The notes below the pieces were generated by a model, which worked only from the letters and a program-made list of their open reading frames with translations, had not been told where the DNA came from and did no database searches. This document shows, piece by piece, positions 1 through 12,250 of a stretch of DNA of 64,000 nt. The stretch's first letter is position 1. The number at the start of each line of letters is the position of its first letter. The position numbers and the translations under genes were made by a program. Source of the stretch: Smallanthus sonchifolius (lineage: Eukaryota; Streptophyta; Magnoliopsida; Asterales; Asteraceae); contig CM042019.1 of the NCBI GenBank assembly GCA_023525975.1, forward strand, positions 79,544,344-79,608,343, written 5' to 3'.

Positions 1-54
1 TTAACACGTCATTGAATCCGTTCATTGAAGATCCTTAGGAATTTGGACCTTACA
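1..54 (+). repeat. 3' end of the Copia 5' LTR
   Basis: This matches the end of the LTR at 22683-23092 with about six or seven substitutions and finishes in CTTACA directly before the primer-binding site. The rest of this LTR lies outside the window. Confidence 0.9.
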
Positions 55-56
55 AT

Positions 57-68
57 TGGTATCAGAGA
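57..68 (+). other. Copia primer-binding site (tRNA-iMet type)
   Basis: TGGTATCAGAGA lies two bases after the LTR end. It matches the standard TGGTATCAGAGC site complementary to initiator methionine tRNA except at the last base. Confidence 0.85.
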
Positions 69-630
69 CATAGCGCTCTTTCGGTGAAGCTTACAACGGA
101 ATTCTCTGACTCGTGAAGTATCAAAGTTACTATTTTTCAATTGTTTAACTGACTTGGATATTTTGGAAGTGTTTCTGGACAGATTCATTAGTTTTGGACC
201 ATTGTTTTGTCGATTTTCTTAAAGAACCAGACACTATTCTTGATATTTTCTGTTGTTTGATTGATTGTGAGATTGTTCCAGGTTGTAGGAAGTGTTTTTG
301 GAATAGGTTGGAAGTAATCGGCTAAGTAATCGGTTTAGTACTCGGCTAAAGTACTCGGATAAAGTTCTCGATAGACGCTCCTCAGATCTTTGAAGTGTTC
401 GGTCTCAAGTACTCGTGTGGAAGGTATTCGATTTTCTAGTAATCGGTTTTTGAAGTTCACGGATTTTTCTAGTAACCGGCTTTAAAGTTCACAGCTACTC
501 AAAGTAATTGGTTATTTCAAGTTCTCGCTTATTTAAAGTTCTCGCAAATCCAAAGTTCTCGCTCGAGTAGTTTTGGGCAATTACTTTTTGATTTTTGTTA
601 TCTCATGCTGTTTTCGTTCAAATTTGAAGT
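69..630 (+). other. Copia 5' leader with degenerate AGTACTCGG/AGTTCTCG repeats
   Basis: This stretch has no gene. From about 305 to 575 it contains more than ten degenerate copies of an 8-10 base motif (AGTAATCGG, AGTACTCGG, AAGTTCTCG, AGTTCACGG), spaced roughly 10-35 bases apart. The same motif family recurs at 8600-8765 and in the 3' LTR. Confidence 0.75.
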
Positions 631-3590
631 ATGACTGCTCAAAATCTCACTGCCGCTATGGATAATGAGATTGGTACAACCAACCGACCTCCCTGACTCA
701 CAAATGCTGATGACTTTGATAACTGGAAGTATAGGAATGAGAATTTTTTTAGGTTTAATGATGCATCTGTGTGGAAGTCCATTGAGAAAGGACCTACTAT
801 TCCCATGGTTCTGAATGCTAAAAATGAATTTGTGCCTAAGGACTCGGATCTGTGTAAGAGATGAAATAGTTCAGAAAGAGAACGATGAAAAGCTTATGTT
901 GGTTTAAATATGGCACTGTCTACTGAGATTGCTTAGGGATTCAAAGAGTTCAAGACTGCAAAATCTCTTTGGGATGCTTTGGTTGAAAGGTTTGAAGGAA
1001 ATTTGGACATGCGTGAAAGCAGGAAAGACATGCTAAGGCAAAAGTTCAACATGTTTAAGTATGTTAAAGGGGAGACTCTTGAGTCTCAAATCAACAGGTA
1101 TACTCATCTCATGACTGAAATGAGCATTTTTGGGATAGAAATGACTAACGGTGAAATAAACAAGAAGCTGCTTGATTCTTTACCCATAAATTGGAATTTC
1201 AACATCACTACCATCAAAAGAACCAAAGATATATATATTCTACTTCTTTGAGTGAGTTGATCTCAATTGTAAGGTCATATCATATGGATGACCAGCAGAG
1301 ACAAATGTTTTTTATGGCTGAGATAGGAAATTTAGTGTCAGAAGGGAGTGCATTGCTCTCAAGTATGTCATCTGCTCATACACCTACCGTTCCCAACCAA
1401 ACAGCCTTCGTTGCTCCGGTTCAACAAAGTGCTCCACCATGTGTAAACACTGTCAAAGCTGTAGAAATGATTGTTGCTCTTTTAAGTGTTTTCATGAATA
1501 GCTATGATGCAATGCTCGCTGGAAAGCTTTCTCCAGCAAACATGGTGCAGGATGATATAGATCAAATCAATCCCGATGATCTAGAGGAAATGGATATTAA
1601 ATGGCATACGGTTATGGTTGTTCATCGTGCTAAGAAATTTATTAAAAGAACTGGAAGAAATTCATTTGATGGGCTGGAGTCTGGAACTAAGAAGATTGGT
1701 TTTGATAAATCAAATTTGAGATTCTACAACTGCAACAAGCCTGGACACTTCACCAGGGAATGCACCGAACCAAAGGTCGAAAAGGGAAGCTCTTCAAGCA
1801 ACATAGAAGAAAAGGAAGCTACTGCTTCAAGTGATAGCAAAGCACCGGCCAGCCAGCAGACATCTTGATACGATTGGGGTGATCAGCTACATGCTCTTGA
1901 AACAAAGATGGCCAACCATGCTCTCATGGCAAAAGTTGAAGATGTTGAGGTAAATATAAATACTTGTTTTAATAATTGTATCGAAAAGGTAAATAGATAC
2001 AAATGTGATAATGAACTGTTAATTAAAGAAATAACTCAACTAAGATATGCCAACGCTGAGCACAAGCGGTCAGAAAATATTTTCAAAGATAAAATTGAAG
2101 CAAGTAAAAATGATTTTTCAAAACTTGAAATGGATTTTAGCAATAAGAAATGTCTTTATCGAGATGCATTAAAAAGAAAAGACGACCTTAGCTTAAAATT
2201 GAATGATGTTGTGACTCAGTTGCAAACACCAAACTGGCGATCGAGAAAATTGAACACTCTCGATCAGTGGTGTATGATATGATAGATTCCCAAGTTATAA
2301 AGAAAGGGAATCCAGGGATTAGGTATCATACTGTAGATTTTAACGGAAATTTTACTTCAATGCCTTTTGAACACTATGAAGATGTTGAAATGGTGAATAG
2401 GCCATAAGCCAAATCAACCTTCCTTATCCGAGCAGTCAACGCCTATGACTGCTAGTCCCATACTGAAATGTGTGAACGTTACTAACCCTTCTAAATCTTG
2501 TGCAACAATAGGATTAGTAGAGGGCATAGTGGAAGAATGATGTAGTGATGATGAGGAGGAGGGTCATGTTTTTGAGCCTAAGTTTGTGTCGTTTAAAAAC
2601 AATTCATCTTGTTTTCAAAATTATGCTACTTCTTTTAATTCTGGTTTGCATGTTGGTTTGAACAAAGTTGTTTTGTCACAAAAGGATAATTTCAAAAAGG
2701 GTTTGAAAGCCACGTTTGTTAAAAGTGGTCATTTTGAAAAAGAAGAAAAACAAATTGCAAATGGTAAAAATCATCAATCTATAAAGAATAAAAACCGTTC
2801 CCAGAAGGAAGAGAATAGTAAATCATCTATAAGCCAGTCTAATTCTAAATAATTACTTCAACGTTTTAACAAAAATGAATTTATTCAAAATTTGATAATC
2901 ATCATCGTTTTTTTAGCAAAATGTTAGGAATTCTGATAGAAATTGTTAATGATCGAATCACAGGAACTGTGATGGAAATGGTTTGAGAAATGATGACCAA
3001 ATGTTTGATAGAAGGTTTTCTAGGAACTGTGAAACTACAGGTTACTTCACAGGTTCTCCTCAACGGTCATTATCATGGGACACCGGATACTATGCCCCGT
3101 ATCCGTGAAGGAAAACATGCTATGCCTGTGGGAATCCCAAACACTTAGCTAGAAACTGTGTTCATAATCGTGAACACTCTGCTAGACATCTGAATGTTAC
3201 ACGATAGGAAAATGTGCATAAAAGGCCAATAAAGTCTGAAAGACCTAAGGATTTGAATCACAACACGCCCAAAGTTAAACAATCGGATATAAAACCGGGT
3301 GTTGTGCATAAACCTCAACCTGTTTTTAAAGAAAATAAAGTTTTGAAACATAAAAAAAAAGAAAATTAAGAAACCAGCAAAATTTTTCAAAGGTAAAGAA
3401 AAGGTTGTCGCTCCAAAAACAAATCAAAGTTTTCAAAAATCTAAGCCTGTTTGGACACGAAAACCTAATGCGCCATCTGCACCAGCTGAGTTCAGTAATA
3501 GGAGAGATATGAAATTACAAGAGGTTTCATATCTGGATGAGTTAGGACAGCCCAAGACCACTATGGATTGGGTTCCAATAACTAATTAAA
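631..3590 (+). pseudogene. Copia gag, broken
   Basis: The ATG at 631 is the likely original start, but stop codons occur within the first 100 codons. Open pieces remain at 979-1251, 1191-1868, 1908-2282 and 2586-2852. The first pieces resemble the Copia capsid domain. A first zinc knuckle near 1725-1770 has lost its leading cysteine (FYNC in place of CxxC). The 1908-2282 piece is charged and probably coiled coil, as in the long gag of sireviruses. A second, intact CX2CX4HX4C knuckle is encoded at 3118-3159. Capsid, coiled region and two knuckles in this order support a long sirevirus-like gag, now non-functional. Confidence 0.8.
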
Positions 3591-3600
3591 GCGTTCTATC

Positions 3601-6600
3601 ATGCAAGAACATCCAAGGAGGCCTGTCAACAACCTCTGGTATGTTGATAGTGGTTGTTCCAGGCACATGACAGGAGACATCTCTCAGCTTCACGACATTA
3701 AAATGTTCAATGGATGGTATGTTTCATTTGCAGGTGATAAAGGTGGGCAGATCACCATGAAAAGTACTGTTACTTACAAATGGTACTCTTTGTATCGAAG
3801 ATGTGAATTTTGTGTCTGAATTGAATCACAGCTTGTTGAGTGTGTCACAAATTTGTGATAAAAAATTTTCTACTCATTTTACTAATAAAAGAGTGTCTGA
3901 TCTTAAAACCAGGGTTTGTGGTCCCTGAGGAATGGATTTTAATGAGAACACCGAAGTGTAAAGATTCATATCTGCTTGATATGAACAGTTAGTCTGCTTT
4001 AATAAACACATGTCTCTTTTCTAAAGCTTCTAAAAATGATTCCATGTTATGGCATCGTCGTTTGGGTCATATTAATTTAAAAAATTTAAACAGAATTGCC
4101 AAGGGATCCCATGTTCTTGGTTTGCCTCTAAAAGATTTTTGTGAGGTTGAAAAATGTATTTCGTGTGCTAAGGGCAAACAGCACAAACGGATACACAAGC
4201 CCAAGATGTTTAATCCAACTGAGTCGGTTCTACAACTGCTTCACATGGATCTTTTTGGTCCTGTAAGCGTTATGAGCCTTGGAAATAAATCATATTATCT
4301 TGTTATTACTGACGACTACTCACGATTTTCATGGGTGTTCTTTTTTAGTAAGAAAGGTGAGAGTGCAGTTATTCTTAGGCAATTTATGATACTTGTCGAG
4401 AATCAAACGAATTTGAAGATCAAGACAATCCAAAGTGACAACGGGACATAGTTTCGCAATGAAACTCTTGACAGCTTCTGTGCAGAAAAGGTGATTGCAA
4501 GACAATTCAGCGCTGCTAGAACTCCTCAACAAAATGGAGTTGCTGAAAAAAGAAATCGTACCCTCACTGAAGCTGCACGAACAATGATATCTGACTCACA
4601 ATTGCCAATATTCTTCTAGGCTGAAACAGTCAATACGGCATGCTACGTACAAAATCGGGTGCTCTCAACAAGCATCAAATGAAGACACCGTACGAAATCA
4701 TGTTCAATCAGAAACCCAAAGTCGTCCATTTCAGAAGTTTTGGATGCCTATGCACTCTGTTGCATACTGATACTCTGGGTCCAAGTTCGATGAAAAGGCC
4801 GGTGAATGTTATTTTGTGGGATATTCATCCAGCAAGATAGCATACAAATTTTACAACAAGAGAACAAAGCTGATTCTGGAATCCTACTACATTGACCGGC
4901 AGGAGATAAAAAATACCGATACGGATTCTGGTCTAAATTGGTTGTTTGATTATGATTCTCTTTTTAAGCTTTTTAATGTTTATTCTGGTTTTTTTTCCAG
5001 AATCGGGAGATGGATTCTATGAATACAGCAAAGTTGATTATCGGGTCGATCAGGAAGTGGTCATTCATCACATGATACGATTCCTGGTCCAAATGTTACT
5101 GAGGAGCCGGTTCCCATAACCACTGAAAATACAAATCAGCACATCACCAACTTGCCAGATATGTTGCAAGAGGAAGAGCTACCTACCTTAAGGATACACA
5201 AGAATCATCCCATAGAGGACATAATCGGTCCTCTCACCGACGGGGTGAAAACGAGGAGTCAGTCTGGGGTTATTAACATATGTATGTATTCTTCTTTTAT
5301 TTATCAGATCGAGCCAAAGAATATAAAAATGGCCTTGAGTGAGGCTAGCTGGGTAGAGGCAATGCAAGAGGAGCTTATGCAATTTGAGAAGCTAAATGTT
5401 TGGGAACTCATGTCGTTACCACAAGGAAAGTTGCCCATCGGAACACGTTGGGTGTTCTGCAACAAGAAAGATGGCAGTAGAGTTATAGTTAGGAATAAGG
5501 CACGTTTAGTTGTACATGGTTTTTATCAGCAGGAAGGTATCGATTATGAGGAAGTGTTCGCACCAGTTGCACGTCTTGAGGCCATTCGAATCTTTTTGGC
5601 CAATGCTTCATATATGAATTTCAAAGTATATCAAATGGACGTGAAGACAACATTTTTATACGGAAAGGTTCAGGAAGATATCTACGTGTGTCAGCCACCA
5701 GGATTTGAGGACACAATTCACCCACAACACATCTATAAATTGGATAAGGCTTTGTATGGCTTACATCAAGCACCACATGCATTGTATGCCACACTGACGG
5801 AGCATCTTCTTGCAAATTGCTACACTCAGGGAGCCATCGATCAGACGCTGTTTCTAAAAAAACTGTGGGATGATCTGATTCTTGTTCAGATCTATGTTGA
5901 TGATATCATCTTCAGATCCACAAATGATGTCTTGTGCAAAAAGTTTGAAGAAGTGATGAAAAAGTAGTTGAAATGATTTCAATGGAAGAAATGGCCTTCT
6001 TCTTGGGGTTGCAAGTTAGACAAAACAATGATGGTATTCTAATCCATCAGGCGAAATATGTTAATGGCATACTAGTCAAGTTTAACTTTGCTGAATCTAA
6101 ACCTGCCTCAACTTCCATGGCAACTCGACTTGTTCTTACTCTAGATCTAGGTGAACCGGGAATTAACCAACATCTCTACAGGTCAATGATTGTCTCGTTA
6201 ATGTACCTGACTGCCAGCCGTCCGGACATCATGTTTGCGGTTTTTCAGTGTGCACGATATCAGGCTAATCCTAAACTTTCTCATCTTAATGCTGTAAAAA
6301 GAATTTTTAAATACTTAAAGGGCAAGCCTCGGCTTGGTCTCTGGTATCCAAAGGATTCGGAATTTAACTTATTTGCTTTTACAGATAGTGATCATGGAGG
6401 ATGCAATCTCGATAGAAAATCAACAACTAGGGAATGCCAGTTTCTAGGGGAGAGATTAGTGTCATGGCAGTGCAAGAAACAGACCCTCGTTTTGACTTCT
6501 ATTGCCGAAGCTAAATATGTCGCCACATCCGCATGTTGTTCTCAGGTTATTCGGATGTAACACCATTTGCTGGATTACGGTTTGAATTTCATTAACTCTC

Positions 6601-6834
6601 CTATTTTCTGTGATAATGAAGTTTCCTTACAGATTGTTAAGAATCTGGTCCAACACTCAAAAACCAAACACATAGATATAAGGGTGCATCACATTCGTGA
6701 TTGTTTTAAAAGAAAGCTCATGCATCTTGAGCAAGTTTCCACCGATAATAATGTTGCGGATATCTTTACCAAATCTTTTGATTTAGCTAGATTTAATTTT
6801 CTGGTATGTCTAAAAATGATCTCTTTTGATTAAA
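3601..6834 (+). pseudogene. Copia pol (protease, integrase, RT, RNase H), broken
   Basis: Domains lie in Copia order. The protease has VDSGCSRHMTG near 3640-3670. The integrase zinc region (LWHRRLGH, then paired cysteines) begins at 4044, and the integrase core carries HMDLFGP and SDNG. RT at 5326-5967 has the catalytic YVDD near 5893. RNase H and the C-terminal DIFTK motif run to 6834. Damage is visible: a TAG after SDNGT at 4449 where a glutamate codon is expected, a TAG near 4617 where tryptophan is usual, further frame changes around 4840-5150, and stops at 5965 and 6558. The product would polymerise and integrate Copia cDNA if intact; this copy cannot. Confidence 0.93.
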
Positions 6835-8819
6835 GGGTCGCGGGTTAGGTCACCAAAAATATTTTTGTTTTTGTTTAAATTTTGATTTATTGTACTTTGT
6901 TATAAATGCAAAAGTTTAGGGGGAGAAATTTCTTAAAAACACTAAAAAGATTTTATGTTTTATCTTTGAGTCTTCAGTCCTGTGTCTAAATAAAAAACAA
7001 TAAAATACAAAAAGATTTTATCTTTGAGTCTTTCTTTATCATTAAGAAAATTTGAGAATTCTGTCAATTGAGAAATGATAGTACATCATTTTAGAGATTG
7101 AATCATCATGTGTAAGGCATGTAGTTGAATAGATTAGGCTCTAAGTGTGATTTGTTGATAGGCTCTGCTTAAACTGTAAAGACAACATGATAGTGTTTCA
7201 CTTAAACATAAAGATTATGGTCGAGGTGGGGAGCATCTTATAGATTAGTGTAATAAGCATTTCCTGTTAATAAATGAGCACTTAAACATAAAGGTTAATG
7301 AACTGTGGATAAACATACTCAATCAGGATTGCACAAACCGAGACCCTTCACAAAGGGGTTGCGAGTTGACTTGTTATCCTGCAAAATTCAAAAGACACTC
7401 AGTGTAGTGCAAAACTGATCTGCAAAGTAGAAAATTATGAGCAAAAAGACACACAATATCGTGCTATAGGTATAAACAAAAAGATATGCAATGTCATACA
7501 CCAAAAAGATATGTCAAAAACACATACATAGCTATGTATGTAAATATTTTTCTTTTCTTTTGGGCCATGGTGACTGCTCCAATGGTGTCTTGACAAATTC
7601 AGGGCACGTAAGTCCGTCGTGCTGTGTCCCTAGGCAAAAATTTTGGAAAGGACTCTAATCAGTTCACAAACCCAGGCTAGTTATTCTTAAATAATTATAA
7701 GTTAGGTACTCAAAAGATCATGAGGAATGGGAGGTTTACCTCCGTGAAGTTCATCAAAAACAGACCTAATTCACATTATAATAAATGCGGATTTCTGAGA
7801 TATGAGTGTGGGACCCACTAAGTCATGAATAATTCTTACCCAAAAACATGATAAATACATTCACTACTTGCTTGTGTACTAAGGTATAATAGCTTGAGTT
7901 TACAAGGATAAGTTATATTGGCAATCACCTAGACCAATCAAAAGAAATGAACGGCCAATAAGTGTGCTTTGACCGGCTCTAGAATGATATGATCCCATAA
8001 CAGACTTTCTCAAAAAAAATAGTGTGTTTTAAGTAAGTGTCGTATTCATGTCAAAAGAACAAAAAGATTTTGTGTTTTTAGCATAGTTTAAGTTACTTTA
8101 TCTTTTATATTTGTTGAAAAATGAGCATTCCTGTTTGACCTGAAAATCCCAAGAAAAAAGCATTAGTGAATGATTCTCAAAAGGCTCAAGTTTCAAAACG
8201 AGAAAAAGTTCTTGCCGAGAACTTGTCTGGCAATAAAAGGGACTCAAAGTTCTCAGATAACGGATCTTACCTACCGAATACTTGAACATTTACTCTCTTT
8301 GATTTCAGAGAACTTGCTCTATTTGATTTTTTGTGAGTTTGCTGCTTAGTGATTGTTACAGGGAACATTCTGACTTCTAAGGTATAACATTCGACCATCT
8401 TCGTGGACTTTTGAGGGACGTTTGGACCAAAACCCTCACGAAATTCAGTTTGACATGTTCCAATTAATTTGAAGAGGTGTTTGAGTGACAAAACTAAAAC
8501 TGACCAATCACACATGGTCGCAAACTATAGGCGACTAAGATTATCACCTCAATTTGGACTTAAAACTGTTTTTTATCATGAAATTGAATGATTTGATAGT
8601 TCTCGGTTATGGGTGTTTATAAAGTTCTCGGCACAAAAGTTCTCGGACTTCAAAAGTTCTCGGTGAGTACTTTTGCGAGTACTTGTTGCGAGTACTTTTG
8701 CGAGTACTTGTTGCGAGTACTTTGCGAATACTTGTTACGAGTACTTTTGCGAGAACTTCTGCAAGACCTTGCTACCTAAAACTTGTGACTTATCGTCTTT
8801 GTGTGATGTCTAAATTCAT
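6835..8819 (+). other. Copia spacer between pol and third ORF, with PPT-like site and repeats
   Basis: No coding signal is seen. A purine run with a PPT-like core (AAGTTTAGGGGGAGA, 6912-6926) lies about 80 bases after pol. From about 8600 to 8765 there are runs of GCGAGTACTT(TT/GT)T and AGTTCTCGG units that match the leader and LTR motif family. Confidence 0.6.
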
Positions 8820-9147
8820 TTGATGTGTGCAGGTATGGCTTACTTAAAGTTTGTAAGAGATCATAACGAGTCTGCATACTTAGAAGATCCACCACAGAAT
8901 CACATCATTTTTAAGTCTATGATAGTCGGATTAAGGGCATCAGGGTACACTATTCTATTTCTCAACATCCTAAGATCTGTGAAGACTTCATTTGAAGTTT
9001 TTGGAGCACTGTTGATTTTGTCACCGAGAACCAAGTAGAAGGAATTGTTGGAGCCGTAGCCGACAAGAGAATCGTAATCACTGAGGCGGTCATTAGGGAA
9101 TGTCTAAACTTTGATGATGACCCTACTTACCCGTCTGGTTTTACTAC
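8820..9147 (+). pseudogene. Copia third (envelope-like) ORF, part 1
   Basis: An open stretch from 8820 shifts frame near 9000 and continues toward 9147, where the solo LTR interrupts it. The sequence style (a short hydrophobic/aromatic N-terminal domain, then a segment like VIRECLNFDDD) resembles ORFs found downstream of pol in sirevirus-like Copia elements. No signal peptide or transmembrane segment is convincing. Its role is unknown; the label envelope-like follows the literature convention for this position, not a proven function. Confidence 0.65.
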
Positions 9148-9436
9148 TGTAAGGTCCCAAACCCGGGGGGGCCTCACTTGTTGGATTTACTCATTCACAA
9201 ACAGTTCTTAAACTTGAATATCAAATAACGCAGCGGAATCATTCATTCAACATAATTAAAACTTGTTCAAGCATACAGAAGCGTAACATTGTCTGACATG
9301 CGGAAGCGTCAACATTGTCTAAAACATTCATTACATAACATAAACATAACGTAACGGGATGTCAGTCATCATATCAGCCGGGTAACTCTTCATCGCTTGC
9401 TAAGCATCACCGTTCAACTTCCATACCTGCCTTAAC

Positions 9437-10268
9437 CTGAATGTCCATACTAAAAGTTAGCTCCGCCAGTGAGTTCTAGCATTACATAAAACTTTAACAT
9501 TTACATTTGCCAAAAACATAACATTCATTCATTTAATAAAAGCATACGAAAAAACATGCAATAATTTAACATCATCAAAACCTCATAATCATATCATCAT
9601 AACATAAGTCAACATGAACCGAATCTGCGCCTTTTCGTAACCATCAATTCCATTCATCGCATACTGGCGGAGAAACCCCAAGGCACGCCACCACTAGGCC
9701 CTTCGACACCGTACATTACCTGTAGGCGGAGAAACCTAGGGCCTGATACCCTAAAGCCGTTTGACACCAGAACCTTAGGAACGGTACCACAAGGATACAC
9801 GCACCTTCACCTTAAGCACGGCATCCCAAAGGATAACACGTACCTTCACCTTAAGCATTGTTCCCTCGCAGGGAATAGTACCTTCAATAGGGATCCCGGT
9901 AATCCCATGGTGACCGTCGTCACCTCTTTATCCTCCCAGTTGTACAACAGTTGGCCAGCCACGAAGGCCCCTAAAAGGTATGGCCCATAACATACATGCA
10001 TAACTTAGTTCCCGAAAGAACTCGTGGCATATTCATTCAGTTCATGAATTTTATAAAAACCGTTACCGCCTTTACATCATTTCAGTTAAAACATTCGTAC
10101 GTTTTATTATATAACATTTCCTTCATAAACCATTCGTAAACTTCTTTGGCAAAACATTTCATAAAACATCATTTCGTTTAAACATCATTTCGTAAAACGT
10201 CATTTCGTAAGTATGCACACTAGCCCAAAACATTAATAAAACATTTAAAAGAGGGCTCTAGAACTCAC
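9437..10268 (-). other. Putative intron inside the solo LTR
   Basis: On the minus strand a CAG/GTGAGTTCTA donor starts at 10268 and an ACATTCAG/GTT acceptor ends at 9437. The same pair of sites recurs at equivalent places in the other Gypsy-type LTRs of this window. Splicing is inferred, not shown. Confidence 0.45.
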
Positions 10269-10444
10269 CTGATAAGCTAATATGGGTTGTCCTAAACAAA
10301 GGTCCAACAACGTCACTTCCGATCTGAATTGATTAGTTAAATACACATCACACCTAATCCCGACTCTAACGGTTTACTCGTTCTGTTTTAGGCGCACATA
10401 CTGACTTCACTAACCAGCTATATATACCTATAGACCTGATGCAT

Positions 10445-10694
10445 GCGCACTTAGCAAGTGCGCAAGGCCTTGTTCTTGCGTACTTAATAAGTACGCAGAC
10501 TTCGCTTCTTGTGTACTTGATAAGTACGCAGGCTTTGGCTCATGCGTACTTGATAAGTACGCAGGCTTTGCTTCTTGCGTACTTGATAAGTACGCAGGCT
10601 TTGCTTCTTGCGTACTTGATAAGTACGCAGGACCTACTTCTTGCGTACTTGATAAGTACGTAGGACCTGCTTCTTGCATACTTGATAAGTACGC
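10445..10694. repeat. Eight 33-bp tandem units, each with a GCGTACTT-AAGTACGC palindrome
   Basis: Eight units with a period of about 33 bases each hold a 19-base inverted repeat (GCGTACTTGATAAGTACGC or a near match). The first unit is the variant GCGCACTTAGCAAGTGCGC, with compensating changes in both arms. The array lies downstream of the LTR TATA-like box and upstream of the putative splice donor, so it would be transcribed. Confidence 0.9.
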
Positions 10695-11054
10695 GGGACC
10701 TTCTTCCCCGCAAAAAATCCTAACTTTTTGCATGCAGATCAAACCTTGTCGAGATCCAAAATTTTTACGTTCAAAACGTTTTCTTTTCATTCTAGATGCT
10801 AGATCTATGTTTACATTCAAGTTTCATACGTAAAAATGCCATCTTTTTATCCAAAACCGGAAAACCCCAAAACGAACAAAAACTCAGATCTAGATCAGAT
10901 CGTTACATGTATCGAGCTTCTGATTTGGAGGTTTTTCTCACGAGCTATGGAGTAACACGCTTCTTCAATCTCGGGTCGATCCGCCAACTTTCTCTCTCTC
11001 TACGGTTTCTCTCTCTAGAATGCAATAATGAGAGAATGTGTGTGTGTGTTGGGG

Positions 11055-11062
11055 TATTTATG
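11055..11062 (-). promoter_or_regulatory. TATA-like box of the solo LTR
   Basis: CATAAATA on the minus strand, in the context CCCATAAATACCCC, is about 140 bases into the LTR and is followed by CT/AG-rich leader sequence typical of a transcription start region. Confidence 0.5.
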
Positions 11063-11201
11063 GGAGAGGCCTCCCACCCTAGGCCCATTCGCGACCACCT
11101 TTGGCCCATCCCCGGCCCGCGTGTCTTTGTTCGATTATTCTGTTCGTCCCGCTTTAGACCCGTTACTATTTTTATTGTCGTTTTATTTTGGGGATGTTAC
11201 A

Positions 11202-12250
11202 ACTGCAGACATTATGAGAGCTACGTTTGAAAGAATGAGCTATGAAAGGACCTTGCCTTCGGTTGAGAAGAGATTATTGCCGCCCTACTAGAAATAGTGC
11301 ATTTCGAGAAGAAAAGGGGGCTACGACGAACTAAGTGCCAATATGTCTTCTGATGTGTATGCATTGGTAATAGGGGAGAACTTTAACTTTTCAAAGATAG
11401 CATTTGATGAGATGAAGAGCAATCTGATAGGGAAAAAGAAAGTTGTGTTTATGATGCATCCTCATTTCCTACAAATTATTATCAACCGAAATCACGTCGA
11501 ACTGGTTCCTACATCGGGAGGTTGTCTATAAAATCAATGGATAAAAGCATATTATCTTACATGTCAATGAACAAGGGAGGTCACTTTCTGAATCTCATCC
11601 CCTTGGAGAAATTTGGGATGTTTCCTAAGACTGAAGGTGTACCTGCTCAGCAACCACAACAACAACAAGCACAACAAGAACCATAGCAATAACAACAACC
11701 ACCACAACAACAACATCAACCGCAACCACGTCATAGACGTAGGCGTGCACCTCAACAAGCTCCTATTCAAGTTGAGGCTCCAGTAATAAATGAGCCGATT
11801 ATTCCAAATGTACAATTGACCGATAAACACGAAGATGAGTTCAATTACAATATTGAGGGGCTGATTTATGTTGAGAATGTGCAACATGTGGAAGATATAA
11901 GTTTGGATGATCTAAATTTGATTCTGATACTAAAGATCAAACTGCCGAGGTGGAAAATATAGACAAGAATTCTGATGAATCTGAAAATTTAGAAGGGGAC
12001 TCAGAAGGAGAAGAGTTCAACACATCTGAAACAGAGAGTAAGAAGGTAGAGGTACCTATAAACAACTATCACCAAAGCTTAATGGCCAAGAGGAAGGCAA
12101 CTGGCAAACCTCCTCCCACTGCTTCTTCTCATCATGCAAGTGATACTTCCGACGAAGATTATTATTTTGAAGTAGATATTAATCCAAGGAAGAAACCAAA
12201 AGCTTCTGAACAACTCTCGCAATAGTCCACACCTGTCATACCACCACCCA
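11202..12250 (+). pseudogene. Copia third (envelope-like) ORF, part 2
   Basis: This continues part 1 after the solo LTR. The pieces are: a segment ending PSVEKRLLPPY (to 11291); a segment 11343-11531 with MHPHFLQIIINRNH; a CAA-rich (poly-Gln) stretch at 11645-11765 with two internal TAG/TAA codons; and an acidic Ser/Glu-rich stretch at 11950-12225. Reading frame changes at least three times. The part ends at the ACCCA target duplication of the Gypsy element. Function unknown. Confidence 0.65.

Larger units (their letters stand above)
9148..11201 (-). mobile_element. Solo Gypsy-type LTR (minus orientation)
   Basis: The 2054-base unit reads TGTAAGG at its left edge and GATGTTACA at its right edge. 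In minus orientation it begins TGTAACATCCCC and ends in GGACCTTACA, almost the same termini as the Gypsy LTRs at 28064 and 35094. Flanking five-base duplications are ACTAC (9143-9147) and ACTGC (11202-11206), one mismatch. There is no primer site or internal sequence, so it is a solo LTR left by LTR-LTR recombination. Removing it plus one duplication restores the reading frame of the interrupted Copia ORF. Confidence 0.85.

Noticed and set aside
10428..10820. 130-codon (minus) and 74-codon (plus) repeat proteins
   Set aside because: Open only because the 33-bp palindromic unit is a multiple of three; inside a solo LTR and without a start context or homologue.
11564..11887. Leu/Trp-rich 107-codon minus-strand ORF
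   Set aside because: Antisense of the CAA-rich poly-Gln tract of the Copia third ORF.
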